Part shown: positions 1 to 10,468 of the stretch, one piece after another | How positions within the stretch are numbered: the stretch's first letter is position 1 | How the letters are laid out: the number at the start of each line of letters is the position of its first letter | DNA from: Plectrocnemia conspersa | Lineage: Eukaryota > Arthropoda > Insecta > Trichoptera > Polycentropodidae | Direction: 5' to 3' | Assembly: GCA_009617715.1 (NCBI GenBank) | Contig: VTFK01000218.1 | Span: 372,001 to 436,000, forward strand | Length of the DNA stretch: 64,000 nucleotides | Made by a program: the position numbers and the translations under genes | The notes under the pieces: generated by a model | Told to the model about the DNA's origin: nothing | Seen by the model: only the letters and a program-made list of their open reading frames with translations | Databases searched by the model: none

Positions 1-1142
1 CAGTCTGTAGTTTTGAAATCTCGAAATCCTTTGTAGGGAAACTGTATTATAGCATGCGATATAAAGTTATTTATGTATCTTATTTAATCGTAAATAAATA
101 TTAACTTTGTGTTGCGCAAATGAATGATTACGAAATTACTTAACTATTTAAAATTTCAACATATTTTACAATTTTTTAATTTTGACATTCAGCGCATGTT
201 TTGTAGAATTTTATTGTTTGATTTTAAATGATTTTTAATATTTCATTACAATTAAATTACAACTATACGTAATTGTCATGCTAAGTATATTTAAATCTGA
301 TAAATGTCTATTTATTCAAGTTTATGCTGTATATTGTTGAATGTTAATACATGCTTGCAATGTAAGGATTTAAAAGTCAGAACATTTTCATCGAAGTATT
401 ACTATTGCCGTCTTCTAATTTCTTTCGAAAAATATTTAGACCAATTATCCGTCTGACTATTTATGTATATTTAGTGTTTTAACAGTCTCTCTTTCATTCA
501 GGTACTTCTAAAAATACTTTATACGCTGATCCTTTATTGTGTTGTTTACGAGTACCGATAAAAATCAATAAGACGACTGTGTATAAAAACCTTTTTGTCC
601 CATTTATTTCTTATTCATTCATAGCATTGACGCAAAAATAATTTTGAAAATATTTCTTCTTTTAGAACAATAAGTCTAAGAAAATATCACCTTTGACAAA
701 CTATCCTCTTTAGTCGATGCTTCTGATGGCTCCTAATTTTTATATCTGAGGCCAGAGCAGCATTCGCCAATTTATTTCAATAAAATATATTCCTATAATA
801 CCCTTTTTTTTTATCAGTTACGATTTTCTTAAAAAACTTTCTGAGAAAGGAGCGCGTTGAAAATTGTAAATGTATTTGTTGAAAGTGTGACATAATTTTT
901 TCTAAAAACAGATTTTTATGTGATGTGATTTATTTTGTGATTTTATTGGAATTATGGCACATTTATTATACTTTTTATATTATCGCAATAATATTTATAC
1001 TGAAAAGATTTATCTTTCGTATATTTATTTATTTCTAGTCATGTTAAAAGCAACGTTTTTTAAATTTAAGTTATGAATCTTTATCTAAATATTATAGAAT
1101 AAAAAATACGTAAATACTGCATATTTTACTTTGATATCCTAC

Positions 1143-1400
1143 GCTTAATCCTCTATAACGAGCATCATTTTATTCCTCGCTTCTGCTTTCAAGCATTATA
1201 GGCATTATTGTTTTCGTAGTTGCCATGGAGATATCGTTTTAAACAAATAAAATGCATGGTTTTAAAAAAAAATTTTTTTTCGGTACTACCGAATTTCATT
1301 TTTGATTTTTGTCTCAATGCCGATATTACAATCTTTACTTTTATCTGAATAAAATCATACCTATTGGTCTTATGGTTGCAATTTTTTCCGCTTGAGTTAC
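1143..1400 (-). repeat. Dispersed repeat, copy A (inverted relative to copy B)
   Basis: The reverse complement of this stretch aligns with 3490-3690. Both share the run aacgatatctccat, then a segment around gcttgaaagca and aataaaat, ending near ggatta. Both also carry a short palindromic ggtactacc-type motif. The pair forms inverted arms about 2.1 kb apart. Copy A has some open frame on the minus strand, but no recognised domain. Confidence 0.6.
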
Positions 1401-2783
1401 TAGTTGAATTCAACCCATGGGCAAAAATGTTGTATCATCAATGGAACGGTTTGCTTCATAAGATTCCCATGTCATCTGGATGAAGTACCGTTACACGAAA
1501 TAGCATGCTTTATCTCTTTCTTCGTTGCATGCGACACCACTCCCACTTTTATTTCTAGGGGATCGTCGTCAGTCCTGCATTGTTAAATGAATAACTTTGA
1601 TTAACCTACAATACCACTAATTTCAATTTTTTTAATTTTGCGCATAATTTTAACGATCTTTTGAATAAATATAATTATTATAGTCACTATTAAATGTATT
1701 CCTACTATTGTTGTTTACAAAAGCAATAAAATATTTATATTTATTATAAGAAAAGAGAATTATTATATAATAAAAATAAAATAGTAAATATTTCTTTAGA
1801 AGCGCAGGGTAACACCCCCACGGTATATGGCTGAGAGGCAAATAGTAGTGGATTCTAGTATTCTTAGACTGTAACGGTAAACCGTCGAGATCGATAGGGA
1901 ATCTTATGATGCGTACGGTTTTACCGTGCTGTTCTTCTTAAACTCTTACTGAAAATTTAATGGATTGATTAAATATGGAAAAAATAACGAAATTAGATGC
2001 TATACATGTATTGGATTCTGAAGAGACTGAGTCAAATGCTATATTTAAAATATGCAAATTTATTGAAAATTTAAAATGCTTTGAAAATGGCAAACACAGG
2101 AGTGGTTTTATCGCGATGCAAATAGTCCGGGTTTTCAATGCTTCAATGATCGTTTATATTGTCACTCAAACAGAAAAGGAAGAGAGTGATAGTGAGTATA
2201 CAAGTTATTCACAAGACGGCACTGAGTTCTGTTGAAACTTTACTGGACTACATCGAACAAAGGGGATTCGAATAAACCAATATAGTAGCTCTTAGAAAAA
2301 TTCTATATTTTAAAAGCAAATCATAATTGATAGTTGGGATTATCCGTGCCTTTTTTTATAGTATGAGTATGTTGTATATTAGGAGCAACTCTATATATCT
2401 AATTAAAAAATATATGTATGACCTTTTTCACAAAGCGTATGTATTAGCGACAAGGCCTACCTACACATATAAATATCAAAAATAATAAATAATAAGTTTT
2501 ATCTACTAAAATATAAAAATATATAATAAAGCAACAAAAATATATAAATTAAACGTTATCGACGCAGAAAATATTATTTATTCGAACACATACATACATA
2601 CATAGTACAAAGCACGGAATTTCCACAGCAGTGATTTATTAACCACACCCCGTCGGGCTAATTATCGAACTATTCGCCGACAACCTCCCTCCCCCATCCC
2701 GATCTAACCGCCTCCCTGGTCAAACTTTTTAGAAAAACCTCTTTTAAAATCGATAAAACAGGTCTTTCTCCAAACATATGATA

Positions 2784-2810
2784 GATAATGATAATGATAA
2801 TGATAATGAA
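2784..2810. repeat. GATAAT microsatellite
   Basis: About four tandem copies of the hexamer gataat, directly visible. Confidence 0.85.
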
Positions 2811-3489
2811 CGGGATCAGTATTAAATTACGCGATAATGAGTAAAACGACACGTAGGTGATTAAAAGTTGCAAGCATGTTGTGTGTGTTGTGAACACGTT
2901 GTTATTAACACGAAATATGTTACAACTTCGACAAACGATAAGGTTAATAAGCTCAAACATACTGCGAGTATAGCATGTTTTGTGGGTCGTGTGTGCTATT
3001 CACCTTTTTTGCGAGCTCAATTTAAAGAAGTTTGATATCGACCACTCAGAATATTTCTTGGTATCACACGGCTTTAGAATTATAATATACATACATATTA
3101 TATTAGCTGTTGTTAATAAATAAACTGTAAATGTTTATGTTGTTAAACTAACTTTTAAATACGATTGTGTAACAAGTCGTTTCGAGTATCATGTTAAACT
3201 CTCTGGTCCAAAGTAGCGATAGACGTGGAAGCAGCTTCTTGAATATATACGACTTTGATAGTATATGTGTCGATTTGGCATGAATACAGATCTAAGTCTG
3301 AAGTGGAAATGATTTTTAAAGACAGCGTATATTTATTTTCTTATTTAAACTACGCCAAGAATATTAGGACCTAGCAGGTTACTCCAATACTCCTTAACTA
3401 AATAGACTTTGAGTGGGAAATTTTTTTCTACAAGAAGAATCGTTGACTTGAGAAAAATCATCGGCTCAATTGGAGAAAAAAGTCGCATA

Positions 3490-3690
3490 ATATGTACTAG
3501 GGATTGCAATACCGGTATTACCGGTATTAGGACAAAAATTTACATTTGGTACTACCGGTTTAAATTTGTTGAAAACGATATCTCCATAGTTCAAAACTAC
3601 AAAAACGACGATGCCCATATTGCTTGAAAGCAAAAGCGTAGAATAAAATAATGTTCATTGTAGGGGATTATCCTAACTAGTTTTATTGGG
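3490..3690 (+). repeat. Dispersed repeat, copy B, possible hAT-like tip
   Basis: This is the partner of the repeat at 1143-1400. It begins with ggattgcaataccggta followed by further accggtatt motifs. That resembles the ends of some hAT-type elements, but no second terminal repeat or target duplication was found, so the class is uncertain. After about 60 bases it matches copy A base for base with scattered substitutions. Confidence 0.55.
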
Positions 3691-4236
3691 GTAGGATATA
3701 AAAGTAGAATAATATTATCCCTTTTAGTGCAAGAGGGCCGAAAATCAGCTTACTCTATCTATGCAAAAAATCCCTGCGGCCGATATTTCGACGCAAATTT
3801 AATTTTTTTTTAACATGTTCGATATTTTTATACTTTTGAATATGCGCGACGCGTCAAAACAAAGGGAATACATTTGCTCTATCTCAGGCAAATTTAGCGG
3901 TACTAGTAATTTTGTTATGTAACAGAGAAATAACCACGCCCTTTTTCATGATAGGGATGGCTGGTGAAGTGAACACAAAAGCAGTTATTGCATACATGAA
4001 ATTCTTGTTGATATATGATTATTTTGGTTACAGTAAATTAACACAAGTTTTGAGAATAAACGTCTTATTCTGTGTGTAGTCGCTACACGAGTACACAAAA
4101 AAGTTTAAAATTTTTAAAATACAATTTATTTAATGATGCAAATCAATGATTTTTTCAAAAATAAATTTCCTATATATTAAGTCAAATTGTCTGGGACTAA
4201 AAGGTTTATGCAATATTTACCTACTACAGTATTTAT

Positions 4237-4277
4237 GTTGCAGTGGGAAGCTCGGTAACGAGCGTTCCCACTGCAAC
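4237..4277. repeat. Short hairpin, 18/19-nt arms
   Basis: The arms gttgcagtgggaa-gctcg and cgagcgttcccactgcaac are complementary except for one bulged base, with a gtaa loop. It lies at the start of a GC-richer patch (4237-4320). It could be the end of a transposon, such as a Helitron-type hairpin, but no partner end was found. Confidence 0.6.
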
Positions 4278-7034
4278 GGTGACGGCACGATTTTATTGCT
4301 TTTGACGTGAAGTTTTGACTTCTGAGAAGGGATAATTATTTTTTACGCTCTCCTATTGGTCAAAATTCGGTTTAGACGTGCTTTATTTGATTCTCACATA
4401 GCTGCTTTGTTGTCCTTTTGTGTAGACCGTTAAAACGCCGTTTTCTTTGCATTATTTGTTTAATAAGTTAATTGCGATAAAACAGTTTTAGGTGATCGCA
4501 ATGTAGTATTTTTCATTTTTTGTCTTTAAAAGTATGATTGCATTCTAATTATTAATTGATATGTACTAAGAAATAGCTGTTAATTTAACAAGTATTGCGG
4601 AAAAAATACTTTAAATCGTAGTTTTTTTTATGTGTATTCACTTTTACAACAATAAATATCATATAATATACTGAGGATATAACAAATTTTTTTTATATTT
4701 AACGGTGATGTATGTTTGAATCTTGTTTTCGAGAAACATAAGTGTTCCATAAAGAAGGCTATTAGCATTGGATGTTTTTGAAAAAGTTTTCAGTACTTTT
4801 CTCTTAAAGCGAATGTCAGCAGCATACTTAAGAAGCACATTTAAAGTTTTTGTGTATGTAATTTTGTTATGGATATTAGAATATATATTTTAAATCACAC
4901 TTATTGTTATAGATTAATTGTATTGTTCAATTGTATAGGGACTTAGTTTAATGGTCCTAAATTGCTGTTTTAGATATTTATTTAAAAAAATACTGAAACC
5001 GTAGATACGAGTTCGATCAAATACATTTTTTTTCTAAGCAGATTTGAGTGAAAATTTAAAGGGTAAGAATGCGTTGCGTATTTGCAAGGCTGCTCGATTC
5101 GTAGCTTGAAATTTTAATAACTCGATTCCTCTACGCATTCGGGGCCAGCGCAAGTAATTTATGCTCGATTCGGAAATTAAAATTTAAGCACCTGTTACGA
5201 CGATGATAAATTGTCGGAATTCACCGGGCGTTTTTGCATAAACGTCAAATTAATTCGCCGTTCCGAATTTATGTTATCAATTACTTCAGTGGGCAAAAAC
5301 AAAAGCAAACTTAAGGTCTCGGGACGATAAATTAAAACTTGGCGAAGAGCTTAATGATCGCTGGCCAGTCACGGAAAGTCCCGTCGGACAAAAACCTCTG
5401 TGGAAATTCAGATGTAAAGCTTAGAAAAAGAAATAATTCACCGGTACTATCGGGAATAAAAAAACAACCTGGCAAAGTAATAAACAGACCGATGCCCGAA
5501 TATTAGCGTTTTCTCCTGGAAACTGTTTGATAAAATTCTCGATTTTTTATCACAGGACACTGAGTAAATATTTGTACTTATTTTTTCATATTATTACGGT
5601 ACTGAATTTCGGCAAATATATCAAAGAAGCACTTTGAAGGGATTTGAATAAGCATTTTTGCGGGTAATGCGTTTATATGTGAATTTTCTGAATGCCATGT
5701 ATCATTAGTTTTAATATAAAAATGACAAAGTGTTGAGTTATGCTTTAAGATGATTTTTCATAATCTAGTGTTTATGTGACCATTTTTGACTATAAAGTTT
5801 AATCAGCTCTTCTCGCGGGAGTATAAAAAATATTCGCGTTTTCATGTTTTTGTCGAAAAAGAACGCTTATTCAATTAAAAGTTCGAATCCCGACGGAGTT
5901 GAACATTTCTACATAAAGACTTTAGAAGAGAAAAACGCGACCAGAGCTTTATAAACACATATTTCAGATTTAACTTTTCAAACTTGCTCGCTGAAAGTTG
6001 AGGGCGAGAGAGAGCTGCAGCTCGTTAGCAGAGATTACCGCTGGATGGTGTTAGCTGAAATACGAGTAATGATAGAGCACACATTGGACAACCCCTCATG
6101 TGAATGTGTAAGTTGAGCCATGTATTCCACACTTGGAAAATGTTTCACACATACACAGTATCGATTATCGAGTTAGTGCTTAAATACAGCCCCGAATACG
6201 GATGAACCATTAGCCAAAAAAAGATCAAATTTATTCCGGCGACCCCCTTTCGAGACGTAAGTAGTATGTACGATCGTATCTTTGCTAAATTGGGGCTTTT
6301 AGGACAGTGTCCCTTTGATTTATGAGCGCGGGTGGTCAGAAATTAATTTGCTTTTGCATATTGAGCGGGTTAAAAATGAATGAAAGGTTTTGATGTATTT
6401 TGTTAGATTCAGCAAAGTTTTATGAGCTTCGTCCCGAAGCGGGACTGAAAAGTTAACCAGTTCAATATAATATTAATACGGTAGAAATAATATATAAAGA
6501 CGAGTCGCTTCAATATGATATGTCACGTTTTATATATATAAATATTTTAAACGTAAAAGTATGATGAAACTCTAAAAGATTTTTTATAATTTTTATTTGG
6601 ATCGTTCAGATAAATATACCGTTGTTAGAGCGATGAACACACGATAAAACCGCAGCGAAAATTAGTTAACAAAGTAAGGAAAGGCTTGCTGGAAAAGCTG
6701 CTGAATAATTAAGATGCCATTTAATAACCGGTGCAGCGCATGAAAAACTTCTAAATTTGTTATTGTGTTCATGACTGAATTTGGCTTTTAACTTGAAAAA
6801 TTTGCTTTGGTAAAATATTTTACAGTTAATCGAATATTTAATATATTTATTAGTAACGTAAGTGACAGTTAATACTTATGGTATATATATTATTTATTTT
6901 GAAATTCATACTTATTTTGAAGCTTCAGTTTATGTGTGAAATTGCTAAGTAAATGTGTTATTTCCTAAAAAATAGTGAAAATAATAATAAAAAACTGATC
7001 AAGGTTGTTTAAAGTGTTTATTTTAAGCTTATTT

Positions 7035-8381
7035 TTAAAATTTAGTAAGCCTATTTTTAGCTTTAATTACAGTTGAAACCCTTTTTGGCATATTGTTAAC
7101 TAATGACTTGCAGGTGGATGGAGACAATTTTCTCCATTCCATCTGCAATTATTCTTGCAGCCCAATTTTGTATTTGCAATTATGTTGGGCAAACTTTTCT
7201 TTTAATTTTGCCTATAAATGCTCTATTATTTAGGTATGGCACGGAGCGTTTTCTTGCTGAAATCTGATAGTAGCGTGGTTTGTGCTTGAAAATATTTTTC
7301 AGTAGGAATGCATTAAAGTGGATTCCAACATTGAAATATAAATGTCACTACTCATACTACCCTTACAAGTGTACAGTATATCTACCCTGTTACCAGGGCC
7401 GGCCCTAGATTATTTAGCGCCCCAGGCAAAAACTAAATTTGCGCCCCCCCCCACACCCTAATAATACTTTAATAACTCATTACATGAGCGAAAAAATATA
7501 ATTCAAATTAAAGTAATTTAATATTACATATATTTTACACCATACTCTTCTTTGCGATTGTGAGTATTTAAGAATTTGTAGTTTTATTTTTATCGCGATT
7601 TTTTACGCGTGCAATAAACTAAAGAGTACACAGTAGTGTTTACAATAAAATATCACATTATATTCTTTAACAATATTGTTTGATATTTTTAAGTGAATAT
7701 TGCGCCTTTATTTGGTATCACGGCGCCCCACAAGATCAGCGCCCCAGGCGATCGCCTGTACTGCCTGCCCCTTGGGCCGGCCCTGCCTGTTACTGCCATG
7801 CAACACCAGAACATAACGCTTCCGCCACGTTATTTGACTTTAGGTACTAAGCACTCAGCTAAATATTCTTCTCCGACTTGCAAAAGGGGTTGCAAAAACC
7901 TATTATAAAAGTATGCTTATTAAAAAAAATATTCCTTTAGAAATTCTTAAATAAATTAAGTTTTTAATATTTTTTCTATATTAACCAATTAAAAATCACC
8001 TTAAAGTTAGATTCATCGGATCTAATGATTTTCGCCCAATCTCGGAGTTTTCGAGCCCACTCTAACCTTCGAGTTTTATTTATTTCTGAAACCACGGTTT
8101 GTACGTATTTTACAAACTCTGAGTAACACATTGTTGAGCTTTCTTTTCATCGTCCGCAAACAATTAGATAGTCCTTTACTTGCAGAGACTTCAGCAGCCA
8201 GATTTGAAGACATTTTTCTACGATTTATAAGGAACTCGCGTATCAACATTTGATTTTCCTGTGTCTTTCCTTTTCTTTCAGTTCTTGGCTTTGATTTGTA
8301 AGAACCACATTCTTTGAACCATTTCAAAGCATTTTGATTAGCGTGTTGTCAACAATTCACGTATTTATTAATTTCTGACAT
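7035..8381 (-). pseudogene. Tc1/mariner-type transposase fossil, interrupted by a hAT MITE
   Basis: Read on the minus strand from an ATG at 8381, three frames together give a nearly full-length Tc1-family transposase. The order is an N-terminal DNA-binding region (NQNALKWFKECGSYKSKPRT, 8340-8260), a WARKLRDWAKIIRSDESNF block containing the first catalytic Asp (about 8055-8000), GGSVMFWCCMAV (about 7826-7790), and a C-terminus LVNNMPKRVSTVIKAKNRL just before a stop at 7035-7037. Removing the 400-bp insertion leaves about 947 bp, close to the usual 330-350 codons. Frameshifts and stops make it non-functional. A related partial copy lies near 61000. Terminal inverted repeats were not located. 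Confidence 0.88.
7394..7785. mobile_element. hAT-type MITE nested in the Tc1 fossil
   Basis: A 392-bp element flanked by a perfect 8-bp direct duplication, cctgttac, at 7386-7393 and 7786-7793, as expected of hAT insertions. It starts cagggccggccct and ends with the inverted version gggccggccctg. Both ends carry gcgccccaggc subterminal motifs. There is no transposase, so it is non-autonomous. Excising the element plus one duplication rejoins the Tc1 transposase sequence, which confirms the boundaries. Confidence 0.92.
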
Positions 8382-10002
8382 ATTCACTTAATAATGTATC
8401 ATGTATTACTGCCACCAAACCAAACTAATTTTACTGAGTACTGATCACAATCTATAAAACTGTAAGAGCCTATAGTTTATTTATTGTGTACCACGATTTT
8501 ATGGTGACTAAAGATGTCCTCTATGACACTTTGATTCTCAACATTCTTTAATTTGAAACCCTTCAGTAACCAAATACTTTCAATCCCTTTTAATCGTAAA
8601 AGTTTAGTAATGCTTCTTGAGATATCTAGATATTATATGAGAAAATTTGATTATTATATGTTCTTATATATTTTTTTTGGGAGCTTTGGGATATGATTCG
8701 CTGAGTTCTCGCAGAAAGTTGAATGTCGTTAGCATTTTTTACTAATGAAATGTATAAGGAGCTGGTCTGATTTATCAAGATCAGTTTGTATATGCTTAAG
8801 CATAAATAATCCAATGAAATTGTACAGAATTTTAAGGTACGCTTTTTGTGATCTTTGCACATTGCACGGTAGTAGATGGACAAATTTAGTTTCAGATTAA
8901 GATGTTGATACTGAGTGAGAAGATCTGGCTACTCTGTTTTTTTTTTTTCTTTTTATGCATTTAAAAACACTAGTTTTATTCCATGATATTTGAATGATAC
9001 ATAATGTTAAAGTATATACTAATAGCTGGTATTGATCTTCGTTTGACCACCCTCTACTTGTAAAACTGATTTATTATTCTGGTTTTATTTTATTTGCTTC
9101 CAGTGCTACAGCGTTAATCCAGGATTATGTATTATATATTACTTTAAAATTTGTATTATATTACTTTAAAATTTGTATTTATCATGCCAAAAAAACATAC
9201 ATGATTTTATGTGTAAAATATATGTATATACATATATTTATGAAGCTTTTTATATAACTGTATAATATAATAAATATAACATCGAAAACATTAAGAAACG
9301 ATATCGTTATTATTCTATAACACAACATTTACGATCATAATCCCTAAACACACACCGCTGCTTGTACCTGATATCCAATTAAAATTTGCTTTCGCTGCAC
9401 GAGCCTAAAAATAATTTAACGATAAATATTCCAGGCAAATAAAATTATCTAAAAAAAATAAAATAAAACAACGCGTGTATTATAGAGAAAGTCTTGCGAA
9501 AATATAAAAATCAATTTCAAATTTAACACTGAGCTCGCTTAAAGTTGTGCGTGAAAAAGTTTTCGTGCTTTACAATTTAATGAACAATTATTAAACTGAA
9601 CTGTGGCGGCGTATATAAAACTGAGTCTCTTCCCAAATGTCTGGAGGTCATATAATGACCAGCAATGTTTGGTTTTACGCCATTTCTGCTTTCCGTGCAT
9701 TAGATCTTGGCGATAACCATGCAATGGGGTACTTCGTGCCGTAGATGTCTGCTGCTTGTTTGTTTTTATTGAGACGTATCGGGCTGAATCATTGCACGGG
9801 ATTTGTCGTGATTGCTTTAGGAGGCACGAAAATACGGAGTAGGATATTCAAATCAGGTGATAAAAGCGTACAAATTAATTTGAAATTGTTATTGCGGGGC
9901 TGTTTCATATATAGTAGATGATTTTTTTTACGAGATATAAAGCACTTTATGATTCAAAATAAGTTTTATTTACACAAATGGTCTTTTACAATGCAATTAA
10001 AT

Positions 10003-10042
10003 GCATATAATGTTTTATTTTTAAAAATAAAACATTATATGC
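10003..10042. repeat. 40-bp perfect palindrome
   Basis: Two 20-nt arms (first arm gcatataatgttttattttt) are exact reverse complements with no spacer. The palindrome lies about 190 bp upstream of the probable 5' leader of the iRhom gene. No flanking duplication was seen, so it may be a cruciform-prone site, a small foldback remnant or a transcript hairpin. Confidence 0.9.
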
Positions 10043-10139
10043 TCAATCTTATACTCTAAATTGTATCGCTTTGTATTAGCGGTGTATAATAATACACGTA
10101 AACAAAGGAAATATATTTAATTATAATAAAAAATTTAAA

Positions 10140-10418
10140 TTAAATTTGCTCCAATTGATTTTCGAGTCGCCGGTAATGCATTTGGTTGTTTCGACCAATG
10201 AAAAACAAGCATTCAAATATAAAACAAGATGGCCGACAGCAGCGTGACAACGGTTTCAAATAATTATTAACTCATTTGTCTGAATATAAATAATCGGATT
10301 GCAAATTAACTAGGTGTGTTATAACTATGTAAATTAAATATATACATAATGTGTTGAGGATAAGAAGAATACATTGATTAAACTACAATAGATAAACAAT
10401 CATAAAACAATCTTCGTA
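10140..10418 (+). promoter_or_regulatory. iRhom: Probable promoter and 5' leader of iRhom
   Basis: This stretch precedes the start codon. It holds two CCAAT-type motifs (about 10151 and 10195) and, at about 10225-10236, acaagatggccg, which matches the GCCAT core used by Pho/YY1-type factors and is common near transcription starts. There is no TATA box at a useful distance. The transcription start cannot be fixed from sequence alone. An in-frame stop at 10389-10391 separates the leader from the main reading frame. Confidence 0.45.
10229..10270 (+). other. Possible 13-codon upstream ORF in the leader
   Basis: An ATG in a good context (aagATGg) opens 13 codons (MADSSVTTVSNNY) and then a stop, about 150 bases before the main start codon. 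If the transcript begins upstream of it, this could dampen translation of iRhom. If the transcript begins within or after it, the ATG is only part of the GATGGCC promoter motif. The sequence alone does not decide between these. Confidence 0.35.
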
Positions 10419-10468
10419 ATGAAATCTTCAAATTTTGAATTTTCGTCAACGGGCTCCGAGGCCGAAAA
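10419..10468 (+). CDS. iRhom: iRhom (inactive rhomboid) exon 1, start of coding
   Basis: This short first coding exon encodes 16 residues plus two bases (MKSSNFEFSSTGSEAE, with K17 split). The ATG was chosen because the frame is closed upstream by a stop at 10389 and because the exon ends at a consensus donor (gaaaa/gtgagt) in phase 2. That is exactly the phase needed by the acceptor at 26049. No exon between them was recognised. The peptide itself is not diagnostic. The call rests on phase agreement, the strong donor, and the promoter-like sequence just upstream. An alternative start is Met27 in exon 2. Confidence 0.68.

Larger units (their letters stand above)
1..10140. other. 5' flank of the iRhom gene, no supported gene
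   Basis: This AT-rich flank has no open frame I can tie to a known protein family, apart from the Tc1 fossil listed separately. It contains the inverted repeat pair near 1140 and 3490, a GATAAT microsatellite near 2784, a hairpin at 4237-4277, and a 22-bp tandem duplication at about 9138-9180. Two GC-elevated, non-repetitive blocks lie at about 5040-5480 and 5960-6320. They could be conserved regulatory DNA, but this is inference. The other stretches longer than 300 bases show nothing I recognise. Confidence 0.6.
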
